From Algoriphagus marincola HL-49 (lineage in GTDB: Bacteria > Bacteroidota > Bacteroidia > Cytophagales > Cyclobacteriaceae), in the NCBI GenBank assembly GCA_001314815.1, contig LJXT01000028.1:1-33462 (forward strand): a stretch of 33,462 nucleotides of DNA. Direction: 5' to 3'. The position numbers were made by a program, and so were the translations under genes. A model generated the notes under the pieces. It saw nothing but the letters and a program-made list of their open reading frames with translations. It was not told the DNA's origin and ran no database searches. Every line of letters begins with the position of its first letter. Positions within the stretch are counted from its first letter, which is position 1. Positions 6,778-13,883 of this stretch are shown piece by piece.

Positions 6778-8955
6778 TTACTTCCTCCTACCCGGCTGAT
6801 ACTTTTCCTCCATTCTTTTTTCTACGTCTTCTCTATAAAAGGCTACATCCTTAAAGTTCGCATCAGCATATCGCTGGGCTTGATCAAGAAAGTGTGGGGA
6901 CTCGGGATCAGAACTCTGACCCCCTGCCAAAATACTCTTGGCTTTCACCTTTTCTCCAAATTCCACAACGGCTACGAAGCTATTGCCCGAACTTCCATAC
7001 AATGCCTTCGTTCCTTCTTGTCGACTTGCACCATAGGAAGCCAAAGCTCCCCATCTGCCAGAAGCCAAACCAATCGGAATAAATGGTTTGGAGTCATCGT
7101 ATTTCAAATCAATATCTCCACTAAGCCGCTGAAACCGGTTTACTTCTCCCCATGCTAAGTTCCAAGTTCCATAGTCTTCTTTCAATTGCTCCAAGGTCTC
7201 TTGGAAAACTTGAACCATCTCCTGCTGAACATCCGATTTAGAATGCGATTCCAGCACTTCATTTTCTACCAAATCATTTAAATCCCGGAATTGACGCTGA
7301 TAATTAATCCCATAAAAATGAGCCAAGGTCATAGCCTCCGATTCCTTGGAGGTTTTATAATCCCAAACTTTCAAGGTTTGAGTGGCTGCTTGCAAATCAG
7401 CACTTTTTCCATACTTCTCCAAGGCAATCACCAAAGGCGGAATCAAACGCTGAAATGCAGGAATAAGGGGATCATAGGCCAATTCAATAAAGGAATCCAA
7501 ATCTAGATTTTCAGCTTTTGATAACACATCCACTGCATGAATACCGCGGAAATTCTCACGATCCGGAGCCATATAAAAAGGATAATCGGCTTCTTTGGGA
7601 CTGAATTCACCGGCTGCCGTAAAAGGCGTTGAGTTACAGTTTTGAATCCAGTCGGTCGGAGGGTTCAAAATGGTAATACTCTCATCTACAGTATGTAAAC
7701 CCTGCCAGTCAGTTGCAGGATCGGAGCCATCCACAGGCTTGGAATAGTCAAATTGGGGATCTCTTTTTGGGATAAAGTTCCCATGGAAATAAGCGATATT
7801 TCCTTCTGCATCTGCAAATACAGTATTGTTGGACGAGTTAGTCCGGATATCCATCATCTCCCGAAACTCCTCATAATTATCCAGCTTGGTCCGGGTATAA
7901 CTCTGAATTAGGGCATTCACTGGATCCCAATTGATTCGTGTTGCTACCCAGTTTTCTTCGAGTTTGTGAGTAATTGGACCCTGATGAGTTCGATACATGG
8001 TAAATTCCTTAGTCTTGAGGCCCTCCGAGGTTTTGTAGGAGAGTGTCACAGGAACTTCCTCAATTTCCCGTTTTTCATCTCCATATTGATAAAAATACTT
8101 GCCATTTTCTTCGGTGATCTCTTGCTTAAATTCATCGATAAAATCCACTCGTGTGGAGGTATGTATCCATCCCGTTTTCTCATTGAATCCCTGATACACG
8201 AAAAACTGACCCCAGGTCACTGCGCCATAAGCATTTAGCCCTTCCTCGCTTACCACGTGAACTTCAGGTCGAAAATAAAAAGAGGTATGAGGATTGATTA
8301 GCAGCATAGCATTGCCAGACGCGGTCATATCCCCACGGATGGCAATTCCGTTACTTCCCTTCGGCTCTTCATATGGATCAGGATGATTCAATCCATCCCC
8401 AAATTCAGAATAGGCCAAAGCCTTATTTTCTTCATAAAAGGCTTTTATTCGGGAGGTGGGAATTTGCTCTATATCTCCTCCGATGGAACCCTCAAAAAAG
8501 TACATGGGAAACCAAGGCTGATAGCGATCAATAACTTGCGGTTGCACTTCAGGGTGGGTGTGCAGGTAATAATTGACCCCATCAGCAAAAGCCTGACAAA
8601 GCTCTTTCAACCAGTCAGGAGCCTTTTCATATGCTGCTTTTGCTTCTGCTTCTGTCATGTAAAGATTGGCCCGCAAGTCAGAATAAAGCGCCTCCTCTCC
8701 TTCGAGTTCGGCCAATCTACCGGTAGCCCAAATATAGTTTCGCTCTACTCTTCGAAAGTCATCCTCACATTGGGCATAAAGCAATCCAAAAACCGCATCC
8801 GCATCACTTTTTCCATAAATATGGGGCACTCCAAAATCATCCCGGATGATCTCCACCCGTTCCGCTTGGGCTTCCCAATTATCGATTTCATTCGGAGCCT
8901 TACAGGCAAAAACGAAAGAAAGAAAAGCAGCTAAGAATAAGGTAGATCGGAGCAT
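6778..8955 (-). CDS. Penicillin acylase family (Ntn-hydrolase, S45) lipoprotein
   Basis: This 725-residue amidase is predicted to be exported and lipid-anchored (lipobox FVFAC, C18). Family members mature by self-cleavage into alpha and beta chains; the predicted cleavage is before Ser201 in EEPKGSNGIAI, which becomes the catalytic N-terminal nucleophile. The beta chain shows family landmarks: LLINPHTSFYF after the nucleophile, VDFIDEF, and QNCNSTPF. The N-terminal RDDFGVPHIYG is also typical. Relatives cleave acyl-homoserine lactones, aculeacin or penicillins; the substrate here cannot be assigned. The gene is monocistronic on the minus strand. The final AAG TAA (Lys-stop) is contributed by a repeat unit. 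Length and motifs look complete. Confidence 0.92.
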   Translation of the reverse strand: MLRSTLFLAAFLSFVFACKAPNEIDNWEAQAERVEIIRDDFGVPHIYGKSDADAVFGLLYAQCEDDFRRVERNYIWATGRLAELEGEEALYSDLRANLYMTEAEAKAAYEKAPDWLKELCQAFADGVNYYLHTHPEVQPQVIDRYQPWFPMYFFEGSIGGDIEQIPTSRIKAFYEENKALAYSEFGDGLNHPDPYEEPKGSNGIAIRGDMTASGNAMLLINPHTSFYFRPEVHVVSEEGLNAYGAVTWGQFFVYQGFNEKTGWIHTSTRVDFIDEFKQEITEENGKYFYQYGDEKREIEEVPVTLSYKTSEGLKTKEFTMYRTHQGPITHKLEENWVATRINWDPVNALIQSYTRTKLDNYEEFREMMDIRTNSSNNTVFADAEGNIAYFHGNFIPKRDPQFDYSKPVDGSDPATDWQGLHTVDESITILNPPTDWIQNCNSTPFTAAGEFSPKEADYPFYMAPDRENFRGIHAVDVLSKAENLDLDSFIELAYDPLIPAFQRLIPPLVIALEKYGKSADLQAATQTLKVWDYKTSKESEAMTLAHFYGINYQRQFRDLNDLVENEVLESHSKSDVQQEMVQVFQETLEQLKEDYGTWNLAWGEVNRFQRLSGDIDLKYDDSKPFIPIGLASGRWGALASYGASRQEGTKALYGSSGNSFVAVVEFGEKVKAKSILAGGQSSDPESPHFLDQAQRYADANFKDVAFYREDVEKRMEEKYQPGRRK

Positions 8956-9289
8956 GTTTTTGATTTTGGGTGAAAGTTTAAATAAAGTAAATATTGGGAA
9001 ATTTGGCTTAGAAAATTTGAAGGGCGGTTTTTTCTTCTCTCCCTAAGGGGCAAGGATATCTCTCCCGCAAAGGAGAAAAGTAAGAAATATAACTTCGGTG
9101 AAATATGCTTTATGCAATACGCTTTCAGCGAAATACACCATGTGAAATACACATCACTCCGTTCGGTGAAATAAATAGTACTGAAGGCACAGCAAGACAA
9201 AGGCGAAATACGATTTACGAAGTACGATTTACCGCGCATTTTTCTCCAGCAGAGTTCTCAAGAAGCGAAAGAAGAGTGCTGAAGTGCCG

Positions 9290-9305
9290 GTCCGCCGCGG
9301 CGGAC
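9290..9305. repeat. 16-bp perfect palindrome GTCCGCCGCGGCGGAC
   Basis: A perfect GC-rich palindrome directly after AGAGTGCTGAAGTGCCG. Degenerate versions follow the same GTGCTGAAG word near 9640, near 11105, and (reverse strand) near 1948-1965. At 2565-2588 and 6656-6670 the word is kept but the palindrome is missing, as if precisely deleted. Confidence 0.85.
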
Positions 9306-9466
9306 ACGAAATATATCAGCCCTACCAGAGGTAGGCAGGCCAGTATGAGCGAAGAGGAACGATGAGCGAAATGCTGGGTAAAAAAGAAATAAAACCACCC
9401 CAGCGCTGGCCCTTGATTTTGAATTAGAAGTAGAAATGATATGCCAGCAAGACCTAGAGGAATCTT

Positions 9467-9690
9467 AATCGACGATTTACGAATTACGATTTACGGCGAA
9501 ATTTTTCAATATAAACCGATTTTCAAATTTTCATCTCTAATTATTTCTCACCGCTTTAATGTCGAATGATGAATATTCAATGTCGAACTTCCCTGCTGCA
9601 AAGCAGGTCTCGAAGCTGGAAAGACGCTGAAGTGCCAGGCCGTGGTGGACACGACTTGTAAAACGACCGGATTGGAAATCCTACGATATG
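9467..9690 (+). repeat. Long direct repeat flanking the aldolase-like gene, left copy
   Basis: Matches 10942-11160 over its whole length with a few small gaps, roughly four bases in five by eye. Shared landmarks in the same order: AATCGACGATTTACGA, AAACCGATTTTCAAATTTTC, CTTTAATGTCGAATGATGAA, CCTGCTGC, GCTGAAGTGCC, GGTGGACACGACTT, ACGACCGGATTG and ATCCTACGATATG. It lies upstream of the promoter of the aldolase-like gene. Confidence 0.88.
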
Positions 9691-9704
9691 GATTCGGAAT
9701 TACA

Positions 9705-9722
9705 TCCCGATAGCTATCGGGA
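9705..9722. repeat. 18-bp perfect palindrome TCCCGATAGCTATCGGGA
   Basis: A perfect inverted repeat between the left direct repeat and the promoter at 9804. From memory, this word recurs in Bacteroidota intergenic DNA. It could be a protein-binding site or a dispersed repeat; it has no U-tract that would make it a good terminator. Confidence 0.7.
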
Positions 9723-9803
9723 CCCGAATAACTAAGGCAACATTAAAAAAACACTCGATATTTTGGAAAATTCTGTAAAACTTCATTTTTCTATTCAAAA
9801 TTT

Positions 9804-9811
9804 TACCTTTG
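9804..9811 (+). promoter_or_regulatory. -7 promoter element of the aldolase-like gene
   Basis: TACCTTTG matches TAnnTTTG exactly and ends 24 bases before the ATG at 9836, close to the 22-base spacing seen at 25644. No TTG is evident 19-20 bases upstream. The element covers a possible TTG start at 9809, which argues that translation begins at 9836. Confidence 0.6.
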
Positions 9812-9835
9812 AACAATCATAAACAAACCAATGCA

Positions 9836-10942
9836 ATGGACTACCGATCTTTGATTTCCTCTCCTACTCTTTTGATTGATGAAAAAATCTGCCGTGCCAA
9901 TATTAAAAAAATGGCAGATAAAGCATCTCTCCACCAAATGGAGCTGATTCCCCATTGGAAAACTGCCCAGTCAAGGACAATTGGCAATTGGGCAAAGGAT
10001 TACGGTATTCGACAAATCACCGCCTCTTCCATTAAACAGGCTGCCTACATGAGCAATCAGGGTTGGGAAAATATCCACATTGCCTTCCCCTTCAATGTAA
10101 GAGAAATACCTAGCCTAAATAAACTCACAGAAAGCCAGTCCATTTCTGTGCAGATCGTCAATACCTTCACCATCTCCAAACTAGCCGAAGAGCTCCAAAA
10201 CCCTATCGGGTTTATGATTGAAATAGATGCCGGATATGGTAGAACGGGGGTTCACATGAGTGATTTTGGGAAAATTGATGAAATTCTTCGGATCGCAGCG
10301 GGGTCTGATAAATTGAATTTTATTGGCTTTTACATACATCCCGGGCACACCTATTACATGCCAGATAAGGAGGGGATCTATCATGAGACCCGGCAGGCAT
10401 TAGCCATGCTCAAATCTAAATATCAGGCTCAATTTGAAAGTTTAAAAACCCGAATCGGTGATACTCCCGGCTGCGCTGTGGCACATGATTTCGGAGATAT
10501 TGATGAGATGGGACCGGGAAATTTTGTCTTTTATGATTTAATGCAAGCAGACTTAAAAAGCTGCGAAAAATCGGATATTGCCGTTGCTCTTGCGGTTCCT
10601 GTGGTGGATATCATTCCTGAAAGAAATGAAATTCTAGTCCATGGAGGAGGTGTTCATTTGGCGAAGGATTTTTTACAAAGAGAAGATGGTCAAAAGATCT
10701 TTGGAGAAGTGGTGCTACTGAATGAAAAAGGTTGGGAAATCCCAAGTGAAACCAGCATTGTCAAAAGTATTTCTCAGGAACATGGCTTGATCAAAGCTTC
10801 GAAGAAATTATTGGAGCAAGTGAAAGTGGGAGATCTCTTAGGAATACTTCCTGTTCATTCTTGTATGACCGCAGATGCGATGGGGGCTTATCTGAGCTTG
10901 ACTGGTGAATGGGTGGATCATGCGGAGAAGAAGAGTTTTTGA
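9836..10942 (+). CDS. D-threonine aldolase / DSD1-like PLP enzyme (alanine-racemase fold)
   Basis: This 368-residue fold-type III PLP enzyme belongs to the D-threonine aldolase / D-serine dehydratase group, acting on D-beta-hydroxy amino acids (retro-aldol cleavage or dehydration). The PLP lysine is K42 in IPHWKTAQS, matching the family PHxKT motif. The C-terminal HxC metal site is H341/C343 in LPVHSCMTAD. EIDAGYGRTGVH (129-140) and FYIHPGHTY (165-173) are also typical. The metal-binding pair favours a D-TA/DSD-type enzyme over a plain alanine racemase. ATG 9836 is preferred to TTG 9809, which falls inside the promoter. The gene stands alone between two long direct repeats, and the right copy begins at the last base of its stop codon. 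Confidence 0.9.
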   Translation: MDYRSLISSPTLLIDEKICRANIKKMADKASLHQMELIPHWKTAQSRTIGNWAKDYGIRQITASSIKQAAYMSNQGWENIHIAFPFNVREIPSLNKLTESQSISVQIVNTFTISKLAEELQNPIGFMIEIDAGYGRTGVHMSDFGKIDEILRIAAGSDKLNFIGFYIHPGHTYYMPDKEGIYHETRQALAMLKSKYQAQFESLKTRIGDTPGCAVAHDFGDIDEMGPGNFVFYDLMQADLKSCEKSDIAVALAVPVVDIIPERNEILVHGGGVHLAKDFLQREDGQKIFGEVVLLNEKGWEIPSETSIVKSISQEHGLIKASKKLLEQVKVGDLLGILPVHSCMTADAMGAYLSLTGEWVDHAEKKSF

Positions 10943-11160
10943 ATCGACGATTTACGACGCAATTTTTCAATTAAACCGATTTTCAAATTTTCATCGCTAA
11001 TTTTTTCTCATTGCTTTAATGTCGAATGATGAATTTTGAATGATGAATATCGAAGTTGCCTGCTGCCTTTAGGTTTCGAATTTGGTAAGAGTGCTGAAGT
11101 GCCGTTCCGCCGCGGTGGACACGACTTTTAACACGACCGGATTGAAAATCCTACGATATG
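10942..11160 (+). repeat. Long direct repeat flanking the aldolase-like gene, right copy
   Basis: Partner of 9467-9690. Its first base is the last base of the TGA stop. Relative to the left copy it lacks about 14 bases near the start and has a small extra GAATGATGAAT piece in the middle. It is followed directly by GAAATA hairpin units. Confidence 0.88.
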
Positions 11161-11564
11161 AATATGAAATATGCTTCGCGAAATACACCTTGTGAAATAA
11201 ACCTCACTCCGTTCGGTGAAATACTCTGAATAAATTCATGGTGAAATAAAGAGTGCTGAAGTGCCGTGCGTGATGACCTGTCTACAGAAGGTAGGCACGA
11301 ACGGCGGCCAGCCGGAAATATGCTCCTTTTCAGTCGCGAAATAAAGTCGGCTTCGCCTCCTGAAATATACCTTCTTTCAGTTGGTGAGACAGGCCTTATA
11401 TCTTGGCGCAGCCATATCTTTCTTTATCTGATAAGCTATCTTTTATTCCTTTGCTGAATTGAAGGGGTAAGATTTTCGATACGTCCTATGCCTTTTTTGA
11501 CTTAAAAATACTCCTCTGAATGCATTCTTTTCAATGGACGTTTTAATTTCGAATGATAAATTAT
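11161..11564. other. Repeat array and tail between convergent genes (region 4)
   Basis: 11165-11245 is a chain of plus-strand GAAATA units, including GAAATACACCTTGTG at 11180-11194, closely matching 9130-9180. 11250-11310 holds GTGCTGAAGTGCCG fused to the GTGATGACCTGTCTAC hairpin module, a combination not seen elsewhere in the window. 11316-11400 has more GAAATA units. 11401-11564 is ordinary AT-rich sequence between the convergent aldolase and aldo/keto reductase genes. The open frame at about 11266-11457 lies within repeats and is not credible. Confidence 0.7.
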
Positions 11565-12455
11565 TTATCTGTGGGCTTCATACTTTGAAACGGGGATTCT
11601 ATCCCGCAAATCCTGAATCAAAGTACTCGGAACTTCTCGGCTTAACGCATAGGCCTTCGCCAAGCGACTTACCTGCTCTACCGAACTCGCACCTACTGAG
11701 AGCGATGCAACGGCAGGCTCTTCCAAGCCAAAACGAATCAAAACAGCCTGAGGATCAAAACCACTTCCATGGATTATCTCCCGTATTTCCTCAACCTCCG
11801 CTTTTGAAAAGTTCAAATACTCCTTTCGAGGTTTATCCAATAAAATGCCTTTCGCCAAACTACCTCTCACCAGAACCCTGGAATCACGCTCTTCAATCAT
11901 TGGAAAAATTGACTCTTCGGGCCTCCTATCCAACGGACTGTATTGAGTCATAAAAAGTGCGGGAGGGTTTTTCTTAAGTACATGCCGCACCACATTGGGT
12001 CGAATGGAGGAAATCCCGAAGGCTCTGATTTTCCCTTTCGCTTTCAAAATTTCAAAAGCTTCCAAAGTCTCATCCCAAGGATCATCGATTGTACCTCCAT
12101 GAAGGAGATAAACATCCAAATAATCAGTTTGAAGTCGTTTGAGACTTTCATCCACAGCATTCAAAATATAAGCTTTCTTTGGATTCCAATCCCATCCTGA
12201 TCCATCCTGACGCCATTCATTCCCCACCTTGCTGGAAATCAACACCTGATCCCTCCGTCCTGCTATGGCCTTTCCTACATTCGATTCATTGATTCCTTTT
12301 TGATATAAGTCGGCTGTATCCAGCAAATTGATCCCAGAATCCAAGGCCTGATGAATGATTTCCATGCTTTCCTTTGCATTTTCTGGAAGGGACATACAGC
12401 CCAGGCTTATTTCGGGAATTTGAAAATCGGTTTTGGGAAGCTGTATTTTATTCAT
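11565..12455 (-). CDS. Aldo/keto reductase
   Basis: This 296-residue NAD(P)H-dependent oxidoreductase should have a TIM-barrel fold and reduce aldehydes or ketones. The catalytic tetrad is visible: D46 and Y51 in LLDTADLY, K76 in SSKVGNE, H119 in YLLHGG. The C-terminal part SLSVGASSVEQV resembles the cofactor-binding GASS motif. It is close to the YdhF-type group in layout. ATG 12455 is chosen over the adjacent in-frame GTG at 12458. It is divergent from pfkA with a 116-base gap. The substrate is unknown. Confidence 0.93.
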   Translation of the reverse strand: MNKIQLPKTDFQIPEISLGCMSLPENAKESMEIIHQALDSGINLLDTADLYQKGINESNVGKAIAGRRDQVLISSKVGNEWRQDGSGWDWNPKKAYILNAVDESLKRLQTDYLDVYLLHGGTIDDPWDETLEAFEILKAKGKIRAFGISSIRPNVVRHVLKKNPPALFMTQYSPLDRRPEESIFPMIEERDSRVLVRGSLAKGILLDKPRKEYLNFSKAEVEEIREIIHGSGFDPQAVLIRFGLEEPAVASLSVGASSVEQVSRLAKAYALSREVPSTLIQDLRDRIPVSKYEAHR

Positions 12456-12571
12456 CACATTTTGTCATTTTGATTTATCCACAAGTTTTCAAAATTTACG
12501 GTTTATTCATATCAGAAAATGATTCTTTCTGTCATTATTAGCTATTTTTACGACGCTTAGAACCTATTAAA

Positions 12572-13546
12572 ATGAAAAAAATCGCAGTTTTTACCTCAGG
12601 AGGAGATAGCCCCGGCATGAATGCCTGTGTACGTGCAGTGGTCCGTACAGCTATTTTCAAAGGCCTGGATGTTTACGGAATCTACAGAGGCTATGAGGGG
12701 ATGATTGAGAATGATATCAAACGGATGTACACCTACTCCGTCAGTAATATTGTACAAAGAGGCGGCACCATCCTAAAGTCTGCTCGCTCAACGGAGTTTC
12801 GAACTCCTGAGGGCCGCAAAAAAGCCTATGAAAATCTTAAAGCCCATGGAATTGAAGGTTTGGTAGCCATCGGAGGAGATGGAACCTTCACAGGAGCAAA
12901 GATTTTTCATGAGGAATTTGGCATTCCGGTAGTTGGCTGTCCCGGGACCATTGATAATGATATCTATGGCACTGACTACACCATAGGTTTCGATACCGCG
13001 GTGAATACAGCTTTGGATGCTATTGACAAAATCAGGGATACTGCCGCTGCCCATGACCGGATATTTTTTATCGAAGTGATGGGTCGGGATGCGGGTTTTA
13101 TCGCAGTTGAGTCTGGAATTGGAAGCGGTGCGGAGTTTGTCATGGTGCCAGAAACTGCCACAGATCTAGATGCGGTGGTTCTGTCCCTTAAAAACCTTAG
13201 AAAAACCAAAACTTCAAGCATCATCGTAGTGGCAGAAGGAGATGATGAAGGCAATGCGGAGGTGATCATGAATAAGGTCAAAGAGAAAATTAAAGACAAA
13301 AAGAAAGAGTTTAAAGTAACTACTTTGGGTCATATTCAGCGGGGTGGAAACCCTACGGCCCGAGATCGGGTTTTAGCATCAAGATGTGGAATGGCAGCCG
13401 TGGAAGGATTGCTTGAAGGCAAGTTTGCCTGTATGGCTGGCATCATGAACCAAGAGGTTGTATATACGCCTTTCGGTGACTGCATCGGAAAAGAAAAACC
13501 GCTGATCCAAGATCACCTGAAATTAATTGAGTATTTAAGTATCTAA
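12572..13546 (+). CDS. pfkA: ATP-dependent 6-phosphofructokinase
   Basis: It phosphorylates fructose-6-phosphate to fructose-1,6-bisphosphate, the committed step of glycolysis. The 324-residue length is normal for the bacterial enzyme. Motifs: TSGGDSPGMNA (8-18), GGDGTFTGA (101-109), PGTIDND (124-130, catalytic D128), MGRDAGFIA (near 170), and a C-terminal GHIQRGGNPTARDR. Glycine in GGDG and in PGTIDND points to ATP use; pyrophosphate-using enzymes carry Asp and Lys at these positions. A small membrane protein gene begins one base after the stop, so the two are probably co-transcribed. TATTTTTA at 12543-12550 sits 21 bases before the ATG and could be an imperfect -7 element. Confidence 0.97.
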   Translation: MKKIAVFTSGGDSPGMNACVRAVVRTAIFKGLDVYGIYRGYEGMIENDIKRMYTYSVSNIVQRGGTILKSARSTEFRTPEGRKKAYENLKAHGIEGLVAIGGDGTFTGAKIFHEEFGIPVVGCPGTIDNDIYGTDYTIGFDTAVNTALDAIDKIRDTAAAHDRIFFIEVMGRDAGFIAVESGIGSGAEFVMVPETATDLDAVVLSLKNLRKTKTSSIIVVAEGDDEGNAEVIMNKVKEKIKDKKKEFKVTTLGHIQRGGNPTARDRVLASRCGMAAVEGLLEGKFACMAGIMNQEVVYTPFGDCIGKEKPLIQDHLKLIEYLSI

Positions 13547-13547
13547 T

Positions 13548-13883
13548 ATGGGCTTTATCCCGATTTTCCTTACCCTTGGAGGTGCTTGCCTCCTGTTTTA
13601 TCTTACCGTCAGAAACACCTTTCAGCGGAAAATAGCGCTTGAAAAAGAACTGTTTTTCAATCTAGGGGAAAAGCTCCCTGAGTTGAAGGGGAAATCTGAA
13701 GAGTTGAGTAGCAGCGAGCAGATTCTAAAACAAATCTCTGGGCTTGAATTAAGTCCTAAAACCAAAAAAGAGGTCTTAGAGCTGCTCAGAGAGATGAAAG
13801 TCAATCGATCGCAATACAATAAACTGATCAAAAAAGCTCCTTACAATTGGGTCGCCAAAATCAGTGGCTTTCGGCCAATTTGA
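13548..13883 (+). CDS. Small membrane-anchored protein, possibly LemA-like
   Basis: This 111-residue protein has one N-terminal membrane helix (about 4-20) followed by charged, probably helical sequence. The C-terminal stretch QYNKLIKKAPYNWVAKISGF (about 89-108) resembles the end of LemA proteins, which have YN...FP...A...GF there, but the protein is about 75 residues shorter than LemA. That link is an inference from memory. It begins one base after pfkA and overlaps the convergent miaA by 23 bases at their 3' ends. Function unknown. Confidence 0.8.
   Translation: MGFIPIFLTLGGACLLFYLTVRNTFQRKIALEKELFFNLGEKLPELKGKSEELSSSEQILKQISGLELSPKTKKEVLELLREMKVNRSQYNKLIKKAPYNWVAKISGFRPI

Larger units (their letters stand above)
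8956..9803. other. Non-coding gap between divergent genes, dense in repeat modules (region 3)
   Basis: Here the repeat modules read on the plus strand. 9100-9232 is a chain of GAAATA hairpin units: TGC/GCA stem at 9100-9115, CGCT/AGCG at 9120-9130, CAC/GTG at 9130-9144. It ends with a CTGAAGGCACAGC segment also found reverse-complemented near 2348-2405. 9271-9310 holds GTGCTGAAGTGCC plus a perfect palindrome. 9391-9450 is a reversed CTTGCTGGCA module. 9467-9690 is the left member of a long direct repeat. 9705-9722 is another palindrome. The end carries the promoter of the next gene. No credible gene is present. Confidence 0.75.

Noticed and set aside
6778-8955. True penicillin acylase or quorum-quenching acylase
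   Set aside because: Only the Ntn-hydrolase family can be read from the sequence; substrate pocket residues were not identifiable, so the specific activity is not claimed.
9100-9232. CRISPR array
   Set aside because: The constant part is only about six bases, unit lengths vary (15-24), the variable part forms hairpins rather than unique spacers, and no cas gene is present.
9809-9835. TTG start for the aldolase-like gene, adding nine residues
   Set aside because: The codon lies in a perfect TACCTTTG promoter element, and the ATG at 9836 gives a normal N-terminus.
9467-11160. Composite transposon or insertion sequence
   Set aside because: The flanking direct repeats contain no transposase or terminal inverted repeats, and no target-site duplication could be identified.
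11266-11457. Open frame downstream of the aldolase-like gene
   Set aside because: It lies within fused repeat modules and has no homologue-like features.
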